64,000 nt of DNA, from the NCBI RefSeq assembly GCF_020360975.1, contig NW_025408670.1:6386001-6450000 (forward strand), given 5' to 3'. Source of the stretch: Hirsutella rhossiliensis (lineage: Eukaryota > Ascomycota > Sordariomycetes > Hypocreales > Ophiocordycipitaceae). Position numbers and translations under genes: made by a program. Under the pieces are notes generated by a model, which was not told the origin of the DNA, did not search any database, and worked only from the letters and a program-made list of their open reading frames with translations. Shown piece after piece: positions 12,416 to 24,248 of this stretch. Position 1 is the first letter of the stretch, and every line of letters begins with the position of its first letter.

Positions 12416-15400
12416 ATGTCGCCAGGAGAAGAGCCCAAGGCCGAGGGAGCTCACAACGGAGCTCACAACGGAGCTCACAACGGAGCTCAAAATGACATCC
12501 AGAACGGCGCTCAAACCAACGGAACCGACGGAGCGCAGGTCAATGGGCATCGGCGCCGCTCGTCGAGCGTCAGGAAAGATGGAAAGTCGCCCAAGGCGCC
12601 GCGCAAGCCCTCCAAGGGCGAGACGTGGTCTCTGTCGCACTATCGCCAGGCATCGCGCCGGCCACTCCCGACCGAGATGGGCGACGGCTCCTACCGAGTG
12701 CTCTTGAAGCGACCGACTCTGGTGCAGGATCTCCGCAGCATCGGATGGGCAGGTATATCGAAGCGTGTGGCCACCCGGCTTGGCCAGACGGCTGACATGT
12801 CGAGGCAGACCTCATGACTCTCAAGGACATCGTCAAGGCAAAGCTCAAGGGCGAGACCCAAGCCGACGACAAGACCATGGTCATGGAACGGACGATCCGG
12901 CTGGTGGCCACGATGCCGAATCGCTCGACCAGGCAAGAGGTTCTCACAAACGTCTTCATCGACCAGCTGTGGAACTCGCTCGATCACCCGCCGCTGCTGT
13001 ACATGGGCGATGAGTTTCGCTACCGCCAGCCCGACGGGTCCAACAACGTAGGACCAGCCGTCACCCTCTCTTCCGTCTGTGTTGCTGATCGGCTCTGCAG
13101 AACCCCCTCATGCCCACGCTGGGCGCGGCCGGCACGCCCTACTCGCGCACGGTGAAGCCCGGAAAGGCGAACCTGGGCGCTTTGCCCGACCCCGAGACCG
13201 TCTACGAGGCCGTCATGGCGCGAGACGGATTCAAGCGGAACCCCAACAACGTGTCGAGCATCCTCTGGTACTGGGCCACCATCATCATCCACGGTGAGTG
13301 GGCGAGCATAGTGGCCCCTGAGCTCGGGCGGCGACTGATGTGATGCAGACCTGTTTTCTACCAACAGACAGGACGGAAACCAAAACGACTCTTCCTCCTA
13401 CCTCGACCTGTCCCCCCTCTACGGAAGCTCCAAGGAAGCCGTCGACTCGATCCGCACCTTCAAGGATGGCATGATGAAGCCCGACACGTTTGCCGACAAG
13501 CGCCTGGTTGGCAACCCTCCGGGCGTGTGCATCCTCCTCATCATGCTCAACCGCTTCCACAACCACGTGGCCGGCAACCTGGCGGCCATCAACGAGCACA
13601 ATAGGTTCCCCAAGCCGGCACGGGGCCTGAGCGACGAGGCCGAGGCGGCGGCGTGGAAAAAGCACGACGAGGATCTGTTCCAGACGGCCCGGCTCATCAC
13701 GTCGGGCCTGTACATCAACATCACGCTCATCGACTACGTGCGGAACATCATCAACCTCAACCGCGTCGACACGACGTGGACGCTGGATCCGCGGCAGGAG
13801 ATGGGCGTGGCCGTGGGCACCGCCAAGGGCGCCGAGAGCGGCGTCGGAAACGTCGTGTCGGCCGAGTTCAACCTGTGCTACCGCTGGCACTCGTGCATCT
13901 CGGAGATGGACGAGGCCTGGATCCAGGACTTTTACAAGCAGCTGCTCGGCGACAACTACGGCGCCATGGACCTGCAGACGCTGATGGGCGCCGCCCGCAA
14001 GTTTGAGACGACGGTTGCCCCTGACCCGGGCCACCGCACCTTTGGCGGCTTCAGTCGCGGGCCCGACGGCCGCTTCAACGACGACGAGCTGGCCGGCTGC
14101 ATGGCCACGGCCATCGAGCAGCCCGGCGGAGCATTCGGCGCCCGCAACGTGCCGCGCATCATGAAGCCCGTCGAGCTGCTGGGCATCATCCGCGGCCGCA
14201 AGTGGAACCTGGCCGGGCTCAACGAGTTCCGCAAGCACTTCGGCCTCAAGGCCTACGCCACCTTTGAGGACATCAACTCGGACCCTGCCGTCGCCGACGC
14301 GCTGCGCAACCTGTACCAGCACCCGGACAACGTCGAGCTGTACCCGGGCATCGTCGCCGAGGAGGGCAAGACGCCCATGGTGCCGGGCGTCGGCATCGCC
14401 CCGACTTACACCATCTCGCGCGTCGTCCTCTCCGATGCCGTGTCGCTGGTCCGCGGCGACCGCCACTACACGACCGACTACCACCCGGGCTACCTGACCC
14501 AGTGGGGGTTCAACGAGGCCAACTACGACCTCGACATCAACCACGGCTGCGTCTTCTACAAGCTCTTCATCCGCGCGTTCCCCAACCACTTCAAGCGCGA
14601 CTCGGTCTACGCCCACTACCCCATGGTGATCCCGTCCGAGAACCGCAAGATCCTGACCAATCTCGGCCGCGTCCAGCGCTTCAGCTTCGAGCGGCCGCGC
14701 TTCGTGCCGCCCTACATCGCCGTCTCGTCGCTGGCGGGCATCACGCACATCCTCGGCACCGCCGAGCGGTATCCCGTCAACTGGAAGGAGGGTCTGGACC
14801 AGCTCATGGGCCACGGCGGCCGCGGCAGCGAGAAGGGTGACGACCGGAAACGCCTAGACGCGCTCGTCTACACTCACAGCTGGAAGCCGTCCATCAAGGC
14901 CTTTTACTCCATGATTGCCGAGCGGCTGCTGGCGGAAAAATCGCGCAACATGGCCGGCAAGACGCAGTGCGACGTGGTGCGCGACGTCGGGAACCTGGCT
15001 CACACGCACTTTGCCGCTCGCATGTTCAACCTTCCCCTCAAGTCCAAGGAGAACCCCAGGGGCGTCTTCTCGGAGCAGGAGCTCTACACGGCGCTGACGA
15101 CGCTGTTCATGACCGTCTTCCACGACCTCGACCCCGTCAAGTCGTTCTCGCTCAGGCAAACGGCCAAGGAGCTGGCCTCGCAGCTGGGAAGCATCGTCGA
15201 GACCAATGTCAAGATTAGCACCATGCTCGGCACGACCGGCCTGTTCACGGGCAAGCCCAAGGATAACACGCTGGCCGCCTACGGAGTCAACCTGATCAAG
15301 GGGCTCTCCAAGGCAGGACTCAAGGCGCACGACATTGCGTGGGGGCAGATTCTCCCAACAGCGGGCGCCTTGGTGCCAAGCGAAGCTCAATTGGTGGGTG

Positions 15401-16031
15401 CTGACCTCTCATATTGTCTCGAATACGCTTCGAGTTGCAGAAGAACAATGTTTCAGTTACTGACCCTTCCATCACATAGTTTGCTCAAGCCGTCGACTTC
15501 TACCTGTCGCCTCAAGGACAGCCGTACGTTGACGATATCTATCGCCTGGCCGCCCAGGGGACGAGCGACGATGCCGACGCCTTGCTGCTCGGATACGCCC
15601 TCGAGGGCATCCGCCTGTCCGGGCCGCCCGGCTTCTGCCGCAAGGCCTCGGAAGCCGACTCGTTCGCCGAGGAGGACGGCCGCCAAGTCGTGATCCGGCC
15701 GGGCGACCGCGTCTACGTCTCGTTTGACACTGCCGCCCGCGACAAAATACACTTCCCCAACGCCGACATGGTCAATCCGCGACGGCCCATCGACTCGTAC
15801 GTCCACTACGGCGCCGAGCCGCTCGCGAGCCTCGGCAAGGACGTCAGCCAGGTGGCCCTGGTCGAGCTGTTCAGAGCCCTGTTCCGGAAGAAGGGCCTGA
15901 GGAGAGTCCCCGGGCCCCAGGGGACGCTGAAGAAGGTGCCGGGGCCGGGAGGGTATGGGACGTTCTTGACGGAGGATTGGGGGGACTTTTGGCCGTTTCC
16001 CACTTCTATGAAGGTGATGTGGGACGACTGA
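12416..16031 (+). CDS. ppoC: Psi-factor producing oxygenase (heme dioxygenase-P450 fusion), PpoC-like
   Basis: Five exons (12416-12752, 12809-13047, 13101-13293, 13349-15393, 15480-16031) give 1121 residues. A disordered N-terminus with a tandem AHNG repeat precedes an animal-heme-peroxidase-like dioxygenase domain (about 100-640). That domain carries the distal His256 (IIIHDLFST) and the YRWH motif at 434-437, with the catalytic Tyr and proximal His. The C-terminal half is the P450 fold (NLAHTHFAARMFNLPLK..., PSEAQLFAQAVDFYL...), ending in TEDWGDFWPFPTSMKVMWDD. The heme-thiolate loop reads HYGAEPLASLGKDVS: the ligand Cys is Ser1055 (codon 15828-15830). Ppo enzymes oxygenate C18 fatty acids. 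With no P450 ligand, this one should only make the hydroperoxide (10-dioxygenase type), as reported for Aspergillus PpoC. Products shape sporulation and development. Confidence 0.92.
12446..12481 (+). repeat. 12-nt tandem repeat in the ppo N-terminus
   Basis: Three perfect copies of ggagctcacaac encode the repeated GAHN tetrapeptide, followed by diverged copies (GAQND, GAQTN, GAQVN). The segment is predicted to be disordered and lies before the dioxygenase domain. Confidence 0.9.
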
Positions 16032-16355
16032 GAAACCGGCCGTGGGATCCGGTGTCGGATGTAAGCGGTTGCCTACGTGTAGTGCTTTGTAACGAGTCGT
16101 TGCCTGTGCTCTCTCCCCAAGCGTGTTCGTATATTCAAGGGGATTTACTCGGCATGTTTTGGGTCCGTTGTTGCGTAACTGGTTGAGACCCATCTCAGCG
16201 GATTACTTCGTCCATTCTCATACGGGAGCTATACTGCGAAGAGGATATTGCTCCCAGAAATGCATTGTGATCCCTGAATCGCTACATAGATCGTGTTGGC
16301 CGCCTACCTAATGCGTGGCAACGTAATTACATGGTCCAGCCTGAGCTCATCTCCC
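16032..16355. other. Intergenic between convergent ppo and CFEM genes
   Basis: 324 bp that should hold both 3' UTRs. Nothing else is recognised. Confidence 0.5.
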
Positions 16356-16710
16356 CTACTTGCCTCCAACAGACTTGCAGAGCTTCTGGGTAGCCTCGAT
16401 TACTTTGCCTAAAGGGCCGTTTGTTAGTATGATGCGTTGCTTTCGACTGCAAGTCCATCTCAGCCGACACGAGGCGCGATGTCATCTTACCTGTCTCGGC
16501 ACCACACCTCGTAATGACGCAGCTGGTCGCGTCGTCGCGAATCTTGGAGAAGTTTTCGGGCTTGCAGACACAACGCAGGTCCGTTGTCTGGCAGGAAGTC
16601 TTCTTCTTAACGGAGGCCTCAAGGCAAGGGACGGCGCAGGCGGGTATGTCTTTGAGGCTTTGAGCCTGCACGGCGGCGGCAAAGACAAGAGCGACGACAG
16701 AGAGCTTCAT
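16356..16710 (-). CDS. Small secreted CFEM-domain protein
   Basis: Two exons (16710-16491, 16408-16356) with an 82-nt intron (GTAAGA...TTTAG) give 90 residues. MKLSVVALVFAAAVQAQ is a signal peptide. The mature protein is a single CFEM domain with the eight cysteines in order (PAC, PC, SC, RCVC, SC, RC, LC) and an Asp three residues before the RCVC pair (TTDLRCVC). CFEM proteins are fungal-specific; this position of Asp can coordinate heme iron in some members, and others act at the cell wall or as effectors. There is no Ser/Thr-rich tail or GPI signal, so a free secreted protein is expected. The start is fixed by the signal peptide. Confidence 0.93.
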
Positions 16711-18603
16711 GTTGGGTGGTGGGGGAATAGGCGTGAGCTGAAGGTTCGACAAGGACTGTAAGTATATGCGACCGATATATGGGGCTTGGAGGGAGCTCGA
16801 GAAAGATGAAGAGCGGCAGCTGAGGCTTTTGTACTGGGAAGCATCATGGAATGGGCCCTCTGATCAACAGCCGGGGCCGCGTGACGTTGAACATGGTCAT
16901 GGATACAGTAATGTCAGTAGCATGATCAACGCCCCTATTGCAGTGTGACTAGAGAGACGAACGGCTTGAGCAATCCATTGGAAGACTTGGAAGCCACGTT
17001 GAGCGCCGAGTACAACGGACTGAGTCGGACTCAACCCCCTGGTCTTGTTGACGGACATACTTCTCGTATGGGAAGCTCGAAGCCACGTATGACATACATT
17101 TATGACCTTGGTGGCTTCAATCCGAAGGCGCCTCCACCCAAGAATTACTTCCGCAAAGGCCAATCGTGAACTGAGAGAGCTGGCGTTGCGACGAGCAGAC
17201 CGGTTCATGCCGGCACAGGCCAAATCGGTCTGCACCATTTGTTCGGCGAAGCCACCGCGGATTGCATTAGCCTCGCTCCATGGAACAGATGTAGTATGGG
17301 TACGAAACGACGTAGCATTTGGGTCTCAAAAGTCCTCCCCAGATGCAGTCGGCCTGGCGGGTGTCGATATGGGATAAGCCCCGTAGACGGGTTGTCTGAA
17401 TCGACTCCGGAATCGCCTCAACATGCCGTATTAAGCACATGATCCGCGGAAGCCGTGTGGACGGAACAAAGGGCTGCTGTGCCTGACGTGGTGCCGGCCG
17501 ACGGGCCACTGACGCGTTGATTCAAGCCATCCTTCCCTCGCTCTTGGTTGGACGCGAGGGTATGGTTACGTCTCATCGGGGACCACGGTGTGCACCTCAA
17601 CGATTGGCGTCGGGCCTTTCTATTTGCGATCTGACGTTTGTTCCGAGGTCACGGCCGCATGGTTCGGCCACATGCAGCCATCGAGGCATGTGCAGTGACG
17701 CAGATGGGCCACCGCCTGTAAGCCACCGCATGTAGTCCATCGCCGGCCCATGACCTAACAGGAAGGCATTGCGGCGGAATGGATGCACTGCAACTCCTCG
17801 CTTCCCCTTTCGTTTCCGGAGCGGACATGTCCTGCCCTCTGAGGCGCGCATGGAGCTCTGGAGGAGTTGGCACTACCTACGTGTCCATGCCCCGAGACTC
17901 ATGTGAAAGTCCCGGGGCTTCACCGTGCCCCTGCTGCTATTGGAGCCAGCCGATTGGCGTCCTGCCAAAGCCCCGGATCGGCGCATGCCGCGCTTTCTGG
18001 GGAGCGAGGGGCCGAAAACAAGCACCGACAGCCCTCTCTCCGCTTCTCCGCTCCCCATCTCCCGCCTCATCCCGTCCTTTACCTACCCAGGGCCCTCTTC
18101 CGCAACGACTCTCCCCTCAATACCACCACTCTCTTCTACTGCGGGGTTGATTGATGCCAAAGTGCAATAGAGTTGGCACATGACCGTGGCATGACCACTG
18201 CCAGTGTCGTGGAACCGTCAGCGAGCTCTACGGCATTGAGTTTGAGACATTCGTGACGGGGCTCGGGTGCATCAGATACAACTCATACGAATCTCGTAGA
18301 ACGAGCATGCATGTTAATTTAAAACCACGTGTTATATAGCGAGGCAAGCTGGATATACAACTCTTGGTAGTGGGATGGACGTCTTGGCCCAGGGGTAAGG
18401 CGGAAGGCACATGTCCATACTCCATAGATACTACGGGCCGGTAATCTTGTAAATCATCACGTCCACTCCAAGCTCTGTGCAGCGCAGATGCTCGTCCTCC
18501 TGGTGCTTCGAGACTATATGTAGGGGGCGGGTCTCTTGCCATGCCATGATGAGGTTCGCGATGCAGAGGCCTGGCACTCCGGCTGAAGCCGCAATGAGCC
18601 GCC
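16711..18603. other. Gene-free stretch between the CFEM and ALDH genes
   Basis: 1.9 kb. The left part is the CFEM promoter (TATA-like gcatatact on the minus strand near 16760). A pyrimidine-rich tract at about 18010-18135 resembles a fungal promoter/leader reading rightwards, but the following ATG opens only a five-codon frame. No gene is supported. Confidence 0.5.
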
Positions 18604-20355
18604 TCAGCCATAACGAACACCGGCAGCGCCCTCCTTGAACCAGTCATCCGCGACCAGCGACTCCTCCGTCGACGCGTAGTTGATGATGATGCTCTTGGTC
18701 GTCGTGTAAGCGTGATAGGCATCCAGCCCGTTCTCGCTGCCGACGCCGCTGGCGCTCGTCGCACCGCCCCACGGGCTGCTTGGATCGTTGCGGTGGTGCG
18801 TGTTGACCCAGACAATGCCGGTGTCAATCTGCTCCGACACCCTAAATGCCTGGCTGAGGTCCTGGGTCCAAATTGCGGCGCCGAGGCCAAAGTCGCTGTT
18901 GTTGGCCAGCTCTACTGCCTCGGCGTCGGAGTCGAAACCTACCAGGACAATGACAGGGCCGAATGCCTCTTCTCGCCAGAGTCTGGTGGCGGTGATGCTG
19001 CGCCCGGAGGCCGATGCTATCACGGTCGGCGGGTAAAAGTAGCCCTGGGACAAGTCGGTCCTGTCGAGGGACGAAAGGCCGTCCATTCGCCGTCCGCCGC
19101 AGACCAGTCTTGCCGCGCCGCCGGAGAGGGTCTCGCCCACCAGCGTCTCGACGTTCTGAAGCTGCCGGGACGATATCAGGGGCCCCATGGACGACTCTGG
19201 ATGTGAAGGCGAGCCAATGCGTCGAGCAATAGATTCGCTCTTGGCCCTCAGCTTCTCCTCGAGCTCAGGAAGCACGGCGCTGTGCACAATGATTCGCGTT
19301 GCAGCCACGCAGGTCTGACCTGACGCGACAAAGGAGCCAAACGCGATGCCGTTGACGGCTGCATCGATGCACGCCTTGTCAAACACCACCAAGGGCGCCT
19401 TGCCACCCAACTCAGCCGTGTAGCGGGCCAGGTTTCCTCCAACGATGCATCCGATGGCCCGTCCCGCAGCCGTCCCTCCCGTCACGTCGACTTTGCGCAC
19501 AAGGGGATGACTGACGAGGGCCGTACCGGTGACGGAGCCGAGGCCGGGAAGCACGCTGAAGACGCCGTCCGGCAGGCCGGCGCTCTTGAGCAGCGGGCCC
19601 AGCAGCAGGCTGGTGATGGGGGTAAGCTCGCTCGGCTTCAGCAAGATGCTGTTGCCGGCTGCCAGGGCAGGGGCCAGCTTCTTGACGGCGATGAGGAGCG
19701 GGTGGTTGAAGGGCGTGATCTGGACGACGACGCCGAGAGGCACGCGCTCAAGCCAGTTGTGAAGCTTCCCCGCAGTGGGCAGGACGGGCCTTTGCTCGGT
19801 GCGAAGAAGGGCGGCGTAGTATCGGAACCAGCGGAGCAGAGAAGGAACCTGAGCCTTCATCTCTCGGATCGCCCTGCCCGTCTGGCGGACCTCGAGCTCA
19901 ATGAGCTGCGGCAGCTCGAGCGACAAGAGCTCGGCTGCCTTGTCCAAGACGTCGGCGCGGAAGTGGCGAGGTGCCTTGGACCAGGCTCCGGACCGGAAGG
20001 CCTCGTGTGCGAACTGGACGGCGGCCTCGACATCGGACGGGGAAGCAGAATGACACCTGCGAGTTCAAAGAAAGCGGCCCGGAAGGGAGAGTTTAGCAAG
20101 GCGGGCTGGTTCGGTTTTCGAACTGCTCTTGCGGGGCCACTTGGACGTACTCGGCGAAGACACGGCCGGTTGCTGGGTCTTGAACGGAAATGCTGTTTAT
20201 AAAGAAGGGCCATCAAGTCTCAGCAAGGGCGTGCTGCTCGTACAGCCAAAGCCGTGCTGGGGCGGCAAGGGGTTCAATGGGCCGGCGCACACTTCACCGT
20301 TGCCCGGCGTCTCGCGGCCGCCGATCCAGAGCGAGTAGGTGTCGTGGCCCGTCAT
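18604..20355 (-). CDS. NAD(P)-dependent aldehyde dehydrogenase
   Basis: Three exons (20355-20291, 20192-20151, 20056-18604) give 519 residues. The last exon carries nearly the whole ALDH fold. It has Asn153 in the PFNHP motif, the general base Glu251 in TAELGGKAP, the nucleophile Cys285 in SGQTCVA and the EEAFGPV motif. The enzyme oxidises an aldehyde to the acid. No targeting signal is seen, so it is probably cytosolic. The N-terminal exons are inferred: MTGHDTYSLWIGGRETPGNG is a convincing ALDH start, and the 42-nt second exon supplies the DPATGRVFAE block. The first donor (GTGCGC at 20290) is chosen only because it keeps frame, so two or three residues there are uncertain. The substrate cannot be read from sequence; the protein most resembles the salicylaldehyde/vanillin/betaine-aldehyde branch. 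Confidence 0.88.
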
Positions 20356-21304
20356 GGCACCGGATTTGCGTATTGGCTTTGATTATCTGCGCCGTCTGTC
20401 GCGTGCGGGTTCGTGGTTGCGGAAACGGCCAGTTGAGGTCATCAAACGACATGCCGAGGAGTGAGGAGAGACACAGGCCTTGCATGCACACGAGAACGAA
20501 GCCATTGCCCATCCGTGATTACCCCGCAGCACGGCGGGTGTCGCGTGTCACTGCAGAGATGCCGAGCTGCCGCGGCTCCCTCTTGAGGTTGGTCGTTGAT
20601 GCAACCCCGTTGACCCGAAGCACTGTCGAGAGTTCGCCTGCTACCACTCACCAGCACCGTGATGGGGAATGTCAGCCCGAGCTGCATTTGCTTGTTTACC
20701 TGTGCCTTTTCTCCCCGCCGTCTTATATAAGAGAGACCGAGATGAAGAGCCCAAGCGTGACTGCTTGAATGCTCAATAAGCCATCCGCTGATCAGCCCGA
20801 GCATGTTCACCGGGCTTTGCCTGCTACGGCGTGAGGTTGCACAACTGGTATCGACAGTCTACTGTCACGCTGTATTGTGTTGGCCAGAAGCAGATGGCAA
20901 GGTGAATTTCAGTGTCCTTGAATGAACAAGGGGAATGTTTGAGTAACTGTCATGAATGCTCTGAAGAAATGCCAAAGAGGCAGTTGAAGACCGGAAATTC
21001 AACATTCAATCAGGAAACAGTTTCTCAGTAGAGGTAATGTGTCCATCCATCTCTCTCAAGGTAGCTCTGTTACTCTGTCGATGTTTGTGCAAGTCTGGTC
21101 GGATTTTGAATTTACTTGTTCCATTAAATATGTGCTATTTGTTCATGCTCCCGCCCGCGAGGCATTGGAAACACTCAGAAGAGCTGAAACATTGAAGACT
21201 CCCGAGTTATCGTGTCCGTGATAACCACCAAACTCCATGTCCATGCCCTATATGTAGTAACGAATGGAAAGACCGCTGGGCAACATTCACTGTCGTATGC
21301 CGGC
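20356..21304. other. Intergenic, ALDH promoter and esterase 3' region
   Basis: 949 bp, both flanking genes being on the minus strand. A TATA-like element (cttatataag, 20723-20732) is present but lies about 370 bp from the ALDH start. No gene is seen. Confidence 0.45.
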
Positions 21305-23009
21305 TCATAATCGCATCGAGATGCCATTCTTGGCCCAAAAATCACACCTCTTGTTCAGCGCATCGCCAAACGGCTCCATCTCAGCCTTGCCCCCGGTCTG
21401 GAAGACGAGTCGTGCCTGCGTCCCCTTGGACCACGGCTCCCATTTCGCAGTCTGGTTGCGGTCGGGGCTTCCTGAGCCGCCCTTGTTCGGATCATAGGTC
21501 CGGATAAAGTTGGTCCAGTATCGCTGTATGACGGGCGATGCCTCTTCGTTCCTGCCACCCTTCTTATAGCTCTTTGGCGGCTTGGGCGAATACTCGGGCC
21601 CCCAAAGGGCGTTGAGTTCGACCGTGTGCGGCACGCCGAGGCCCTGTTTCACCTGCTCAGGATCCTCCACGTTCCACCGATAGGCGAACGAGTTGTTGAC
21701 GCCGGCGCCGGCCAGCGCCGAGGTGAAGGCACGGGACGGGCACATGTAGCGCGCCTCGCCGTAGACGTTGCTGACCTGCCTCCAGTAGCAGCCCTTGCTG
21801 GGACAGGTGTTATTCGGGTTTGGATACAGCTCGTTGATTTCGCTGAGCTGATCCAGGTTCATGAAGGGGTACTGGTCCAAGATGTACTGGTTGCTCTCGG
21901 CCAGCGTCGACGTGTTCTCGGGGGTGAACTGTGTGCCTCCGTTGCTGTCGTCTCCGAAAATGGCCGGCATCCTGGCAAACTTGCCCTGCTCTAGGAGCCG
22001 GTAGGTGTAGTCGGGTACCAGGTCGCCGTCGATGACGGGCACGTACATGTAGTTGGGGGCCGAGGCGGCGCCGGGGAGCGGGATATTGATGTTTTGCGCC
22101 TGCATTTCCGCGGCCGTCTTGTTCCGGAGGCAGCCGAGACTATCGCGGCCGACGCAACCGAGGCGTGTCGCTAGGTGACGGTACTGGTAGGCAGACGCGG
22201 ACACTGTGAGCATCGTGGCAAACGAGGGCGACTCGGCAATGGCGCCGTGGAACAGCTTCTGCCCCGTCCCGTTGTTGGACGTCATGTGCAAGACGACGCT
22301 CTCGGCGCCGGCGCTGGACCCGCCGAGCACGACGTGCTTGGGGTCGCCCCCGAACTTGGAAATGTGCTTCTGCACCCACTCCATGACTTTGAGCTGGTCT
22401 CGGAGGCCGTTGTTGGCCGAGATATGCTTGCCGTCGGTGAGAAAGCCGTAGGGTCCGACGCGGTAGTTGAAGCTGACGACGACCATGCTGAAGTCGCTCG
22501 CCTTGATGAGCCCCGAGGCATTGATGTTGGGGTTGGAGTTGGTGCTGAAGCCTCCTCCCTGGACGTAGAGGAATACGGGCAGCTTTGAGTTGGGTGTGGC
22601 CTTTGTAGGAGCCTGCACATCCAAGAAGAGGCAGTCCTCGGATGTCTTTTTGCTCTTTGGGTTCGCCATAGTTGCCAAACAATACTTGCCATGCTACGAA
22701 GCTTGTCAGTGAGCGAACAAAGGAATGGGGCGTCGGGGCCAATCTTCCTCGAAGCCACGCAAGTTTTGTCGTTTAGCTTACCTTGTCTGCCCTTTGCAAC
22801 CCACTCGTATGGGGGGGATCCTGGGGCGGCATGAACCTCAAGCTGCCCACGGGCGGCGCTGCGAACCGTATGCCGAGCCATTGGCTGATGCCGTTTTCCA
22901 GCGAGATGCCCTTGTACTTGCTGTACGAAAGGTCCACCGTCGTATTGACGGCTGCTGCGGTGGGCAGCAGCAGTGCCGCTGCGACGATGGAAGCGTTTTG
23001 AAGCTTCAT
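21305..23009 (-). CDS. Secreted type-B carboxylesterase/lipase
   Basis: Two exons (23009-22782, 22693-21305) with an 88-nt intron (GTAAGC...CGTAG) give 538 residues. MKLQNASIVAAALLLPTAAA is a signal peptide. The body is the cholinesterase-like alpha/beta hydrolase family: GIRFAAPPVGSLRF near the start, the SEDCLFLDV box, the oxyanion-hole GGGF, and the nucleophile Ser203 in GGSSAGAES. Several NxS/T sequons and paired cysteines support secretion. It should hydrolyse carboxylic esters outside the cell; the physiological substrate is unknown. A TATA-like tgtatatttta lies about 75-90 bp upstream of the start on the minus strand. The frame is intact and the length is typical of the family. Confidence 0.92.
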
Positions 23010-24246
23010 GGCTGCGTAGGCGTACGCTTCGACTACGACTGGGGATAAGAGGGCTGCTCAGGTCACAACATTGACCGAAGGATAAAATATACACATATAC
23101 GGCTAGAGCAGAGAAGCTTGGCCAGAGAAGAAGCAAAAAAGGCCGTGTCCCTGATTCATATTTATTCGCAGCAGACGTCAGCCTGTGCGCAGGGTGCAAC
23201 TCCGAATGGGTGACACCGGCATCTCCGCGCCGAGGGCCCCCACGGTTTGTGAACCGAAGTGTAGGAGGGCTACTGCGCCATGATGACTACCTACATGCAA
23301 CATGCATCATGGAGATGTGCGAGGGGAGTGGGAGCGTCAAATCACATCACCCACGGCGGCGCCGACTCGTAGCCCCGGACAGGCCCGGCCGATGTGGGCC
23401 GGCTCCACCTCTCCCTCCGGCGGCCTGCTAATTATCGCCGGTTGGATTCCCGGGTGTCCATTGTGGTGACAGACTGCCTTTGACGCTGAATTTGGCATGG
23501 CGGACACGCCATTATCTGTCAATGAAGGGCTTCTGTGTATGCCCTTGTCGCTGAGAACACACGGACCGAGACAGGCGAATTCTGATGCCACGGCTCAGCT
23601 GCTGAAGCAAACACATTTTGAGACTTTTTATTTCCCTCTCTTTCCAAAACCTTGATCCAGGGGAGAGCAGCCGCAGTGTCTTACGGGAAGGATACTGGGG
23701 AAGTACACGAGGCAGGATCCGAGACATGTCAGGAGGGACACGGCTCGCATTGTCGGCACGTGGGAAAGAAAACCCGATGGATACATTTGTGAAATTATCC
23801 TGGAAACTCGTTCGACATAATTTTCAAAGCTCCCTGCTGCAGGCCAGCCGGTACTCCAGATCGGATAGGGTTTAACTCGAGCAGCGTTTGCCACATAATG
23901 GCCATGACGCCACGCCATCTCTCCAAGTTCGCCCCTTTACGGTTTGGCCGGCCCTTGAAGCGCCACATGCCCCACGAGAGAATCCAACTAGGATGAAATG
24001 GGAATAGGGACACGCGAGAATTGTCTTCTTATTTGCCAACAGTTGACCCCTTACCGTCGAGTGGCTGGCCAACAAGCGCTTCGGTTCCTTGAATTCTAAC
24101 TTCCATGGTTGGGATTGCACTCGACGCGAAACACGGACATATATACAGATATACACATATATATCTATTAATTGGTATTCGGATAGGCGAAGCGGTAGGG
24201 CAGAATCAGAGTCAAGCCACCACATTTGCGGGGGAGCATCGTGGAC
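23010..24246. other. Intergenic: esterase promoter to the transposon
   Basis: 1.24 kb. The left end is the esterase promoter. A run of tata/atat dinucleotides at 24136-24172 is a simple AT-rich tract just outside the transposon. No gene is supported. Confidence 0.5.
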
Positions 24247-24248
24247 TA

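Noticed and set aside
13285..14814. 509-codon open frame on the minus strand
   Set aside because: It is antisense to the high-GC third exon block of the Ppo gene; low-complexity Val/Ala/Arg composition and no domain. A shadow of GC-rich codon use.
17850..18170. Pyrimidine-rich tract followed by ATG, promoter-like
   Set aside because: The ATG opens only five codons and no splicing solution was seen. Kept only as part of the intergenic entry.
16356..23009. Possible secondary-metabolite cluster (CFEM, ALDH, esterase beside a Ppo)
   Set aside because: No backbone synthase, transporter or cluster regulator is present, and the genes are separated by 1-2 kb gaps.
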